Shown here: piece by piece, positions 37,397 through 50,319 of the stretch
Layout: every line of letters begins with the position of its first letter
How positions within the stretch are numbered: position 1 is the first letter of the stretch
NCBI GenBank assembly: GCA_963746885.1
Contig: CAVVDM010000018.1
Coordinates: forward strand, 248,001-312,000
Reading direction: 5' to 3'
From: DATARH01 sp963746885
GTDB taxonomy: Bacteria; Pseudomonadota; Alphaproteobacteria; ATCC43930; CGMCC-115725
Length of the DNA stretch: 64,000 nt
Notes under the pieces: model-generated
What the model saw: the letters and a program-made list of their open reading frames with translations, nothing else
Databases searched by the model: none
What the model was told of the DNA's origin: nothing
Program-made: the position numbers and the translations under genes

Positions 37397-38437
37397 TTAC
37401 GGCTGCGGCCGCGACGTGCCGGCGGCGCTCGGCGGCAGCATGGGGTAGGTCACTTTCGGCTGCTCGCCGGTCAGGCTGTCGAGGAAGGCGACGATCTTGT
37501 CGGTCTCGTCGTCGGTGAGCTTGGCGCCGAGCTGGCTCGTCCCCATCACCGCGACGGCCTGCCGCAAATCCCAGACCTGACCGGTATGGAAATAGGGTGC
37601 GGTCAGCGCAATGTTGCGCAGCGTCGGGACCTTAAACACGTACTCGTCGCTCGGCGTCTTCGTGACCATGAAGCGGCCCTTGTCGTCCGGCGGCAGCAAT
37701 TCTCCTCCCGGCTTTTCGATGACCCCGAACGGCGCATACATGCCGCCGCCGACATTGATGCCGTTGTGGCAGGCAGCGCAGCCCTTGTCCATGAAGAGCG
37801 TCAGGCCCGCCTTCTGCTTCGGCGTCAGCGCATCCGCCTTGCCTTCGAGAAACCGGTCAAACGGCGCGTTCGGCGTAATCAGCGTCGCCTCAAAGACCGC
37901 GATGGCCTTCTGGACATTGGCCAATGTGATCGGATCGGCGTCGCCCGGGAAGGCCTTGGCAAAATAGTCGCGATAGCCCGCGATGTCCTTCAGTTGCTCG
38001 GCAACGTGCGGCTCGGGCGACGCCATCTCGATCGGATTGACGATGGGGCCGCCAGCCTGTTGTTCGAGGTCCTTGGCGCGGCCGTCCCAGAACTGCGCCG
38101 TGTTAAAGACGGCGTTCAGAACCGTCGGGGCGTTGCGGCCCCCGTGCTGCCAGCGGTGCCCGATCGAGGTCGGCTCCGCGTCGGCACCGCCCAGCCCGAG
38201 ATTGTGGCAGGAGTTGCAGCTGATCGCATGGCTCGCCGACAGCCGCGGATCGAAATACAGCATCGTGCCGAGCTCGATCTTTGCGGACGTCGCCGGGTTG
38301 CCTGGCAGTGAGGGCGGCGCCATAGGGACCGGCTTGAACTCTTGTTGCGCCTTCGCCGCGAGATCGCCCTGGGCATAGGCTGCCGGAGCAAAAAAGGCCG
38401 CGAAACACAGCAAACAGACGGCGAGATTCCTGCTCAT
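37397..38437 (-). CDS. Diheme cytochrome c peroxidase / MauG-family protein
   Basis: This 346-residue periplasmic protein has a signal peptide (MSRNLAVCLLCFAAFFAPAA, cleavage after YAQ). Heme motifs CNSCH (residues 74-78) and CAACH (220-224) are present. The core contains GTMLYFDPRLSASHAISCNS, RNAPTVLNAVFNTAQFWDGR and the C-terminal VPTLRNIALTAPYFHTGQVW, all standard for the CcpA/MauG family. Members reduce hydrogen peroxide with electrons from small c cytochromes or modify proteins. It sits between the Cys-rich secreted protein and cytochrome b561 in one direction. Confidence 0.92.
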   Translation of the reverse strand: MSRNLAVCLLCFAAFFAPAAYAQGDLAAKAQQEFKPVPMAPPSLPGNPATSAKIELGTMLYFDPRLSASHAISCNSCHNLGLGGADAEPTSIGHRWQHGGRNAPTVLNAVFNTAQFWDGRAKDLEQQAGGPIVNPIEMASPEPHVAEQLKDIAGYRDYFAKAFPGDADPITLANVQKAIAVFEATLITPNAPFDRFLEGKADALTPKQKAGLTLFMDKGCAACHNGINVGGGMYAPFGVIEKPGGELLPPDDKGRFMVTKTPSDEYVFKVPTLRNIALTAPYFHTGQVWDLRQAVAVMGTSQLGAKLTDDETDKIVAFLDSLTGEQPKVTYPMLPPSAAGTSRPQP

Positions 38438-38819
38438 CCTTGGCCTCCGCTAGTGCCTGCGTCTCGATGATCCTCGCCATTAAAGGGCCACAGGAAACCC
38501 CGAGCCCCAACGGCGGCAGCCAACGCTGGGTTACCATCCGCGGCAAGTCAAGTTAATCGGCCCGCGACCATCCAGGAACGCCTGCACACTCGCGCGGTCA
38601 CCTAATCGTGACCCGCTATCCGAAGGCTTCAGACACTTCGTCTCCTCCATGCCTGCTCCGGTTGCTTCCGGCGGGGGCGATTTCGCCGGGTGGGCCTTCC
38701 ACCCAATGGAAAGCGCCGCCTTCGCACGGCGCACCCCCTTTCCAGCCGTTGACTTACGCCCCCCGGAACTTACTCATGAGGGTCTCCTGTTTCGATCCCG
38801 TTCCGGCTTTTGGTGGCCT
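38438..38819. other. Non-coding stretch upstream of the peroxidase gene
   Basis: About 380 bp between the Cys-rich gene end and the peroxidase start. Short frames on both strands lack motifs. It should contain the peroxidase promoter; no TTGAT-N4-ATCAA box is visible here. Confidence 0.5.
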
Positions 38820-39755
38820 TCAGGGCTGGTAGGTGCAAGCCTTTTGCCCATCGCTTTCGAAGCACGCGTTGTAGGTACCCTCCAGATCGTCCTGGACAAT
38901 CCGCGCCGTCCCGTTGATCGCGTGGACCTCCAGGTCCCGGTCCAGCACCTTGACCCGATACTTCCAGCCGACCGGGAGCTTAAGCTTCTTGTCGAGTTGT
39001 TTGAGGTCGTCATAGGTCAGGTTCGGGTCGACAATGCGAGAGTACGCCTGCAAGACCCAAGGTGTACCGCTGGGATCGTCGAGAATGAAGACCGTCTGGC
39101 CTTTCGCATATCCCTGCTTCGATTTGCGTTCGACGGTGGTCGGCTTGTAAAATGTCGATCCCCGCTCCTGGATATTGGCCGGGAGTTTAACCTGGGCGAA
39201 CCACCGCGCCGCTAGGCCGTTAAGGTCGCGCTGTGCCCCGACGGGCAGCTCGATCCAATCGTACATCCAAAATCGTGGACCGTTCTTGAAGACGCCGAGC
39301 ACCTTATATTGGTCCTTCAGAGCCTTGGCGTCGACCTTGGCCCACGTGGCAGCCGGGCACGAGTCCCTTTGATTGGCAGCATTATTCAAGTCGGTTGTGT
39401 TATAGACGGCACCCTCAAGGTCAAACGGGTTACCGCCGATCAGGAAAACCTCGCAGTAGCGGTAATTGTTCAGATTTGCGAAACGCTTACCGGTGGCGTT
39501 CGCGCCATCCTGCGGAACCGGGGCTGAAAGCTCCTTAGCGATGGCATCGTGACAGGACGACGACAGCTGCGCCGAATGCTCCTTGACGCAGGCTTTGACC
39601 CGGCCGTCACCGGGAATTATCCCGGCACAGAGATGGACGACGTCGCTCGCGCACGCGCGCGCAATCTCTAGACCCTCGATGAGGCGTTCCTGAGCCATTA
39701 CCGGCTGTGCCAATACCGCAAACAAGATACCCGCAGCCAAGCTCAGCTATTTCAT
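38820..39755 (-). CDS. Secreted Cys-rich-repeat protein with amber codon in the signal peptide
   Basis: The frame codes for a signal sequence (AAGILFAVLAQPVMAQ), a cysteine-rich repeat (ACASDVVHLCAGIIPGDGRV, then ACVKEHSAQLSSSCHDAIAK, as in PF00839-like proteins) and a large C-terminal domain with RDSCPAATWAKVDAKALKDQ and LDDPSGTPWVLQAYSRIVD. The well-placed start ATG 39755, 6 bp after AGGGAGAG, is followed by AAA and then TAG at 39747-39749. The next usable start is TTG 39740, which still leaves a short signal peptide. An FNR/FixK box lies 68 bp upstream. Function unknown; it shares strand and neighbourhood with the peroxidase. Confidence 0.7.
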
Positions 39756-39822
39756 TCACTACTCTCCCTATCGACCATTCCAGCGATTTAACACCAATGC
39801 CCACAAGCCCGCTTCCTTGGCT

Positions 39823-39836
39823 TTGATCTGAATCAA
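39823..39836. promoter_or_regulatory. FNR/FixK-type operator TTGAT-N4-ATCAA
   Basis: TTGATCTGAATCAA matches the consensus exactly. It lies 68 bp upstream of the Cys-rich protein start (39755, minus strand), similar in spacing to the box at 36393-36406. Both genes may belong to one oxygen-responsive regulon. Confidence 0.75.
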
Positions 39837-40013
39837 CGACGCTGTCGAGGCCGGGCGACTCAATGATACGGTCTTGGTTCTGATCGCACAGCACGCGCCG
39901 GCCGGGTCCCGCGAAGGACCGGAACCGGCGCGTCTCGCCACAGTGGCGCGGTGAGCGCAATCGTCTGCAAAGGAAGCGAAAAGCCACCGCTCGGCTAGAT
40001 TGGATCGCCGCCG

Positions 40014-40691
40014 TTGTCGGCGTGCGCTGGGAGGGTGGTCGGGATCGAGGAGGCGACCCTGGACAATACGATCCCGACCTTTGTGGGCTTTGCGAAGGCG
40101 TCTTGGAACAAGGGGCGCCTGATTGGCCAGAAGCGCCCGCTCAAGCCGAAGGAGGTCTGGTCAATCCGGGTCCGGCTTCAGCTTGAGGGGCGAAAGCGCG
40201 ACCTCGCTTTGTTCAATCTCGCGATCGACAGCAAGCTGCGCGGCTGCGATCTCGTCTCTCTACAAGTCGAGGACGTGTGCGCCGGCGGCAGGGTGCGGGA
40301 CCGCGGGACGGTGATCCAGCAAAAGACCGGAAGACCTGTCCAGTTCGAGATCACAGAGCAGACGCGGTCCTCGATCCGCGACTGGCTGTCCGAAGTCGAT
40401 CTCAGGAACGGGCGCTATCTTTTCCCGAGCCGCTTGCGAACGCAGGCGCACCTCTCGACGCGCCAATACGCGCGGATCGTGCATGCTTGGGTCGAGAGCG
40501 CCGGGCTCGACAACTCGGCCTATGGCACCCACTCGATGCGCCGGACAAAGGCGGCCCAGATCTATCGAAAAACCGGCAATCTGCGGGCGGTCCAGCTGTT
40601 GTTGGGGCACACGAAGCTGGAGAGCACTGTTCGCTATCTCGGGATCGAGGTCGACGACGCTCTCAGCATCGCCGAGCAGGTCGAACTCTGA
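40014..40691 (+). CDS. Short tyrosine recombinase (catalytic domain only)
   Basis: This is a 225-residue integrase. Catalytic residues can be placed: Arg in IDSKLRGCDLVSLQVEDV, His-x-x-Arg in YGTHSMRRTKAAQIYRKT, His in LLLGHTKLESTVRYLG and the nucleophile Tyr in TVRYLG. The usual SAM-like DNA-binding N-domain is replaced by about 60 residues with RLIGQKRPLKPKEVWSIRVR. Such solo-catalytic integrases are common in Alphaproteobacteria. The true start may lie downstream of 40014 (TTG near 40058). No att site or neighbouring element gene is visible. Confidence 0.8.
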   Translation: MSACAGRVVGIEEATLDNTIPTFVGFAKASWNKGRLIGQKRPLKPKEVWSIRVRLQLEGRKRDLALFNLAIDSKLRGCDLVSLQVEDVCAGGRVRDRGTVIQQKTGRPVQFEITEQTRSSIRDWLSEVDLRNGRYLFPSRLRTQAHLSTRQYARIVHAWVESAGLDNSAYGTHSMRRTKAAQIYRKTGNLRAVQLLLGHTKLESTVRYLGIEVDDALSIAEQVEL

Positions 40692-40920
40692 TTGACTGCT
40701 GCGGTCCCGCCGCTCGGTGGGGCCGCCACTCCCCGCCAACTACGATCGGACCACCGGTGCGCCGGCAGAATTCTGCCGAACACGGGATCGTCCGGAAAAA
40801 GGCTGCGACCCGCCATTCGAGCAAGCGGGTCAAGCAGGGGAGGATTGCCCCTTTTGCGACATTCGCCGCGGCTCCGGGGACCGATGGGATCAAGCCGCAA
40901 GCAGCCGGACGGCGACTCCC

Positions 40921-41609
40921 TCAATCCGCAGCGCCGGGGAGGTGTAGCAGTTGTTGCTTCAGGCCGTCGAAGTCGACTGGCTTCATCAGAAACTCGGTCG
41001 CGCCCAGCGCCTCGGCTCGCCGCCGGCGCTCGTCGTCGCCATAGGCGGTCACCATCATCACCTGCAGATCGGGAAAGCGCTGCTTGATCTGCCCGAGCAA
41101 CGTCAGTTCGTCCATCCCCGGCATGTTGATGTCCGACAGGATGACGATCAGCTCCGGCTCGATCCCGGTGCCGAGCTTGTCGAGCGCCTCCTCGCCTGAG
41201 TTGGCGAAATGCATGGCGTAGGTCCCTTGCCGAACCTCACGCCGGAAACGCTGGCGGAACAGCTCGGCGACATCGGGCGGGATGCCGGTGCCGTTGTCGC
41301 GCACCCGAATCTCGACGGCGTCTGCGCGCTCGCAAGTGGCAACCGACAGGGTCGGGCGATGCCGCCGGCCAGTGCGCCGGGGAGCGTCGGGTCCTGTTGC
41401 ACGTCGTCGACATGCACCGGCGCGCGCGCGCGACCGCGGCGCGGCCGAGATGTGTCTCGCCGAGCCTGACCCGGCGCTCGCGCAGCGCCGCCAGCCGCGC
41501 GGCGCTCATGCCGAAAGCCGATTTCGGCACGAAGACCTGCTCGGTTTCGTCAAATTCGTAGATCGTGCCCTCGTCGGCCTGCGACAGCTCGACCGCGCGG
41601 CTGATGATC
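40921..41609 (-). pseudogene. Mosaic of histidine-kinase fragments fused to a response-regulator receiver domain
   Basis: Reading leftwards, the DNA holds a GAF segment (SQADEGTIYEFDETEQVFVP, RLAALRERRVRLGETHLGRA), then a shift to the HATPase G1 box VRDNGTGIPPDV. This is joined without linker to the receiver-domain helix ELFRQRFRREVRQGTYAMHF and the receiver end LSDINMPGMDELTLLGQIKQ. Each part is nearly identical to a segment of the kinase or receiver genes upstream. It is a collapsed second kinase-receiver unit, with joints near 41609, 41350 and 41275. The last 110 residues could still form most of a receiver domain. Confidence 0.8.
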
Positions 41610-41943
41610 GTCGACCGGCTTGGTGAGGAACTCGGCCGCACCGAGCGCGCTTGCCCGGCGCCGGCGCTCGTCGTCGCCATAGGCGGTCACCATCATCACC
41701 GGTATCTCAGGGAAGCGTCCTTTGATGCGCTCCAGCAACGTCAATCCGTCCATCCCCGGCATGTTGACGTCGGACAGACCGCGAGCAGCTCCGGCTCGAT
41801 CTCGCCTTTGAGCAGCGCTAGCGCCTCGTCGCCCGAGTGGGCAAAGTGGAGCACGTAGGTACCCTGCCGTGCCTCACGCCGGAAACGCTGCCGGAACAGC
41901 TCGGCGACATCGGCCTCGTCATCGACGACCAGAATGCTGACGG

Positions 41944-41947
<4 letters not shown>
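41610..41947 (-). pseudogene. Response regulator receiver domain, frameshifted and truncated
   Basis: The ATG at 41947 overlaps the kinase stop (ATGA). MTVSILVVDDEADVAELFRQ carries the acidic pocket and HFAHSGDEALALLKGEIEPE follows. A small deletion near 41780 shifts the frame just before the phospho-Asp (LSDVNMPGMDGLTLLERIKG continues in the other frame). VMMVTAYGDDERRRRASALG and the Lys of EFLTKPVD are present. After KPVD at 41610 the sequence runs into a kinase GAF fragment. The kinase upstream is its obvious partner. Confidence 0.8.
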
Positions 41948-46100
<4,153 letters not shown>

Positions 46101-46129
46101 GCGGCTGCTCCGACCGGCCCCGAGCCCCT

Positions 46130-46550
46130 CTAGGCCAAGACCGCCGAGCAAGCCGGATGACGGCTATGCGTCGGACCTCGCAGCGGCTCGATCGTGGCCC
46201 CGCGACCGGCCCTATCGGCGCATCTTCCTCCTTGCTGCCGATCCCGGCGAGGGTCTGCTTGCTGAACCCACAGCCGGCGCTCGGGTTGGGCGGCGGGTCC
46301 ATCCTGCCCTTCATGCCCCGTTCCGGACCTACCCCGATCCTATCTTTGTACGACGCGGGACGTTTGCCGGGTCAGCTGGCGAGGGTGATGCCGAGCCGGC
46401 GAGCTCGGCCACGGCCAGCTCCGAACGGGGAAGAGGGAGGGCGGCCGGTCATATATCCGGCTTGCGCTGGATTGGCGCGGCCATCAAACCCGGCCGGGCC
46501 AAGAGGGATAACGTGATCCTACGGAATCGGCCGACGTGTCCCAGACTGAG
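46130..46550. other. Stretch without a convincing gene between kinase and cytochrome genes
   Basis: About 420 bp. Frames on both strands are short and lack motifs. It adjoins the truncated kinase 5' end, so a deletion breakpoint near 46090-46130 is likely. Confidence 0.5.
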
Positions 46551-47144
46551 TCATCCCCGACCTGGTCCACAGCCCTTCGCGACACCTGGTCCGCAACCAG
46601 GCGCCTGATATTTCCCGGGTGGAGCCGTGCTCCATGCCTTGAAGTTTTTGTCTGAAACGCTTGATAGCTTTTTCAGAAAGGCGACAATGGCCCAGATGTT
46701 CTTGTCGCGCATCGGTGGATTATTGCCGCCGAAGCTTGGCATTGCGCTCATCTTGATGCCGTTCTTGATAACCCAGAATATCTCCCCGGGCCGTAGATCA
46801 GTGACCACTGCTCTGAGGTCGGGTGGTGGGTTGAGCCCCTCGGAGAATGTGGCCGGTTCCACGCCGGGCTCGCCGTGACAATAGGTGCAGCCCGCCTTGG
46901 TGTAGGCAAGTCCGCCGGCCGTCACCATTGCCGGATCGTCAAACAACCCCGCCGGCGGTCGATCGCTCGCGTGCCGCGCGATCGAGGCCTTGCGTACCTG
47001 GATGAGCGACCAGTTTACGAAAGCGGGATCCGGGTCGCTGGCCGCGACGTCAAAGAACCCGCCAAAGAAAAAGGTCGCTGCGCCAAGGCCCGCGACGATC
47101 GCCAGCACGCCGATCAGCGCCAGGAATTTGACTGCTATCATCAT
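46551..47144 (-). CDS. Membrane-anchored monoheme c-type cytochrome
   Basis: This 197-residue protein starts at ATG 47144. It has one N-terminal membrane helix (FLALIGVLAIVAGLGAATFF) and then a periplasmic cytochrome c domain with KAGCTYCHGEPGVEP (heme at residues 86-90). KNGIKMSAMPSFGGNN supplies a Met ligand. The tail is Gly/Pro/Cys-rich (APGCGPGVAKGCGPGRG). It follows the decaheme gene on the same strand after about 140 bp and may pass electrons from it to the inner-membrane respiratory chain. Confidence 0.87.
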   Translation of the reverse strand: MMIAVKFLALIGVLAIVAGLGAATFFFGGFFDVAASDPDPAFVNWSLIQVRKASIARHASDRPPAGLFDDPAMVTAGGLAYTKAGCTYCHGEPGVEPATFSEGLNPPPDLRAVVTDLRPGEIFWVIKNGIKMSAMPSFGGNNPPMRDKNIWAIVAFLKKLSSVSDKNFKAWSTAPPGKYQAPGCGPGVAKGCGPGRG

Positions 47145-47284
47145 GGTCAACGAGCCTGATAAAAATTTACGTGGGACGGTAGATTCGGAATCTACTCGTC
47201 CCGCCTGCGCTCATCGCGGGCCGCCAGCAGCGCGGAAGTCGGTTCGACGCCATCGAGACGCGGCGGCTGGGACGTGACAGAAGC

Positions 47285-50200
47285 CTACTGCGTCGCGAGA
47301 AAGGCGCTGACCGCCCTCATCTGTCCGGGGGTCAGACCGTTCGTTTCCTGGTGCATGATCGCACTAGCCCGCGCCTTGGAGGCAAAATAGCCAAGCTGAC
47401 GCTCCAGGGCCAAGCGATGCTGCCCCGCCAGACGCGGGATCGGGCCGCTGCCTTGGCCCTTGTCCCCATGGCAGCCCGCGCAGGCGGGCGCGTTCTGGGT
47501 TGGAATACCTTCCGCGAATATCTTTGCGCCGGCGGCGATCTCCGGCGATGTGTCGGCCTTACCGGCGACCGGGGGCTCGGCTGAATAGTACCCTGCAAGC
47601 GCCACGATCATGGCATCGCTCAAATGCGCCGCTCTGTCCCACATGTCAGCGCGGGCGCGAGGATCGGCGCGGGTCTTGTCGCGGAAGGCCTTGAGTTGGG
47701 TGATGAGGTAGTCCTTCTGCTGGCCGGCCAGCCGCGGGAAGGTGAAAACGGGCACAACGTTCGCGCCGCCAAATTCATGGCAGGCCGAGCAGACACGCGC
47801 CGTGGCCTCAACCTGCTCCCGGGTCACAGGACCCTCTTGGGCTGCGGTACTGGGCTTGCCCTCGGATCGAGCGGCGAGGTAGGCCGAGACTTCGGTGATC
47901 TGGCGCTCCGTCAGGTTCACCGACTCTTCGGGCATCAGGCCACCGGTCCGCTTGTTCGTCGCAAAATAGCTAAGCTGGCGCGCCAGCGACAGGCGATGCT
48001 GCCCGGCGAGCCGCGGTGCAATGCCCGTGCCTTCCCCCTCAGCACCGTGGCAGGCCATGCACGGCAGTACCTTGTCGGGAACGCCTTGCTGGTAGAGCCG
48101 CTTTCCCGCTGCCACGTCGGTCGCATCCTGCGCGAAGCCGGGCAGCGGTGTTTGTGCGGCATAATAGGCCGCGAGGCCATCGATCATGGCATCGCTCAAA
48201 TGCGCCGCCCTGTCCCACATGTCAGCGCGGGCGCGTGGATCGGCGCGAGTTCTTGTCGCGGAAGGCCTTGAGCTGCGCGATGAGGTAGTCCCCCTGCTGG
48301 CCGGCCAGCCGCGGGAAGGTGAAAACGGGCACAACGTTCGCACCGCCGAATTCATGGCAGGACGAGCAGACACGCGCCGTGGCCTCGACCTGCTCCCGGG
48401 TCACAGGACCCGTCCGAGCCGCGGTGCTGGGCTTGCCCGCGGATCGGTTAGCGAGATAAGCCGAAACGTCAGTGATCTGGCGCTCGCTCAGGTTCACCAA
48501 CTCTTCGGGCATCAGCCCGCCGGTCCGCTTGTTCGTCGCGAAATAGCTGAGCTGGCGCTCCAGGGACAGGCGATGCTGCCCCGCGAGCCGCGGTGCGATG
48601 CCCGTGCCTTCCCCCTCGCCACCGTGGCAGGCCATGCACGGCAGGACCTTGTCGGGAACGCCTTGCTGGTAGAGCCGCTTTCCCGCTGCCACGTCGGTCG
48701 CATCCTGCGCGAAGCCGGGCAGCGGTGTTTGTGCGGCATAATAGGCCGCGAGGCCATCGATCATGGCATCGCTCAAATGCGCCGCCCTGTCCCACATGTC
48801 AGCGCGGGCGCGTGGATCGGCGCGAGTCCTGTCGCGGAAGGCCTTGAGCTGCGCGATGAGGTAGTCCCCCTGCTGGCCGGCCAGCCGCGGGAAGGTGAAA
48901 ACGGGCACAACGTTCGCACCGCCGAATTCATGGCAGGACGAGCAGACACGCGCCGTGGCCTCGACCTGCTCCCGGGTCACAGGACCCGTCCGAGCCGCGG
49001 TGCTGGGCTTGCCCGCGGATCGGTTAGCGAGATAAGCCGAAACTTCGGTGATCTGGCGCTCGCTCAGGTTCACCAACTCTTCGGGCATCAGCCCACCGGT
49101 CCGCTTGTTCGTCGCGAAATAGCTGAGCTGGCGCGCCAGGGACAGGCGATGCTGCCCGGCAAGGCGTGGCGTCATGCCGACCCCCTCCCCCTCGCCACCG
49201 TGGCAGGCCATGCACGGCAGGACCTTGTCGGGAACGCCTTGCTGGTAGAGCCGCTGTCCCGCTGCCACGTCGGTCGCATTCTGCGCGAAGCCGGCCAGCG
49301 GTGTTTGTGCGGCATAATAGGCCGCGAGACGCTCGATCATCGGGTTATCGAGGCTGGCCGCCCTGTCCCACATGAAAGCACGGGCGCGTGGATCGCCGCG
49401 GCTCTTGTCGCGGAAGGCCTTGAGTTGCGCGACGAGGTAGTCCTTCTGCTGGCCGGCCAGCCGCGGGAAGGTGAAAACGGGCACAACGTTCGCGTCGCCA
49501 AATTCATGGCAGGCCGAGCAGACCCGTGCCGTGTCCGCGACCTGCTCCCGGGTCACCGGCCCCATCCGAGCCGCGGTACTGGGCTTGCCCGCGGATCGAT
49601 TAGCGAGGTAGGCCGAAACTTCGGTGATCTGGCGCTCGGTCAGGTTCACCGACTCTTCGGGCATCAGCCCACCGGTCCGCTTGTTCGTCGCGAAATAGCT
49701 GAGCTGGCGCGCCAGGGACAGGCGATGCTGCCCGGCGAGGCGTGGCGTCATGCCCGTGCCTTCCCCCTCGCCACCGTGGCAGGCCATGCAGGGCAGGACC
49801 TTGTCGCGAACGCCTTGCTGGTAGAGTTCCTTTCCCGCTGCCACGTCGGTCGGTTCCTGCGCGGTACCGGACACCGGGCTTTGTCCAGCGTAGTAGGCTG
49901 CGATCGCCGCGATCATCGGGTCGCTCAAATGCGCCGCCATGCCCAACATGTAGGTCCGGGCATGCGGATCGGCGCGAGTCCGGTCGCGGAAGGCGTTGAG
50001 TTGCGCGATGAGATAGTCCGTCTGCTGGCCGGCCAGCCGCGGGAAGGTGGGCGATATGCTCCTGCCACCGAACCCGTGGCAGGTAGAGCAGACATGCACC
50101 GCGTCCGCGACCTGTTCCTGGGTCACAGGGGCTTCTTGAGATGCGGCGCCGGATCTGGCGCCGGGCTGCCCATTGCCGGCACACCCAGACACAGCGACAA

Positions 50201-50300
50201 GCACGGCTATAACGGCCGCGACGCGGACCGCGCTGCCGACGAACGCAGCCAAGATGATGCGACTTCTGCCCTCGGGTGCCGTAGGCAAGGTGATTGTCAC
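47285..50300 (-). CDS. Decaheme lipoprotein cytochrome of five tandem cytochrome-c4-like diheme modules (one frameshift)
   Basis: GTG 50300 follows AGAGGCTC. A lipoprotein signal (AAVIAVLVAVSGC as lipobox) is followed by five modules of about 192 residues. Each module has CSxCHxFG..., FPRLAGQQxDYLxAQLxAFR, a second heme CMACHGGEGEG, PRLAGQHRLSLxRQLSYFA and Met ligands, as in diheme cytochrome c4. The heme sites are CSTCH, CMACH, CSACH, CMACH, CSSCH, CMACH, CSSCH, CMACH, CSACH and CAGCH, ten in total. An extra base near 48251 shifts the frame in module 4, leaving 7 hemes in the upstream frame and 3 in the downstream one (47285-48250). It lies 20 bp behind the Cyc2-like porin-cytochrome gene, so the two are co-transcribed. 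Confidence 0.88.
47450..50130 (-). repeat. Tandem 576-bp DNA repeat encoding diheme modules
   Basis: The same landmark (CGATCATGG-type segment) recurs at 48181, 48758 and 49334, spacings of 577 and 576 bp; 577 reflects the one-base insertion near 48251. Blocks 48260-48480 and 48837-49057 look essentially identical, so recent duplication or gene conversion has acted. The outer modules (first and last) are more diverged. Confidence 0.85.
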
Positions 50301-50319
50301 GAGCCTCTCGCTGCGATTG

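Noticed and set aside
38531..38734. A 67-codon minus-strand frame upstream of the peroxidase
   Set aside because: No motif, no signal peptide, no ribosome site; treated as non-coding.
47450..50130. Possible CRISPR array suggested by the regular repeats
   Set aside because: The repeat unit is 576 bp and codes for protein modules with heme motifs; there are no short direct repeats with unique spacers anywhere in the window.
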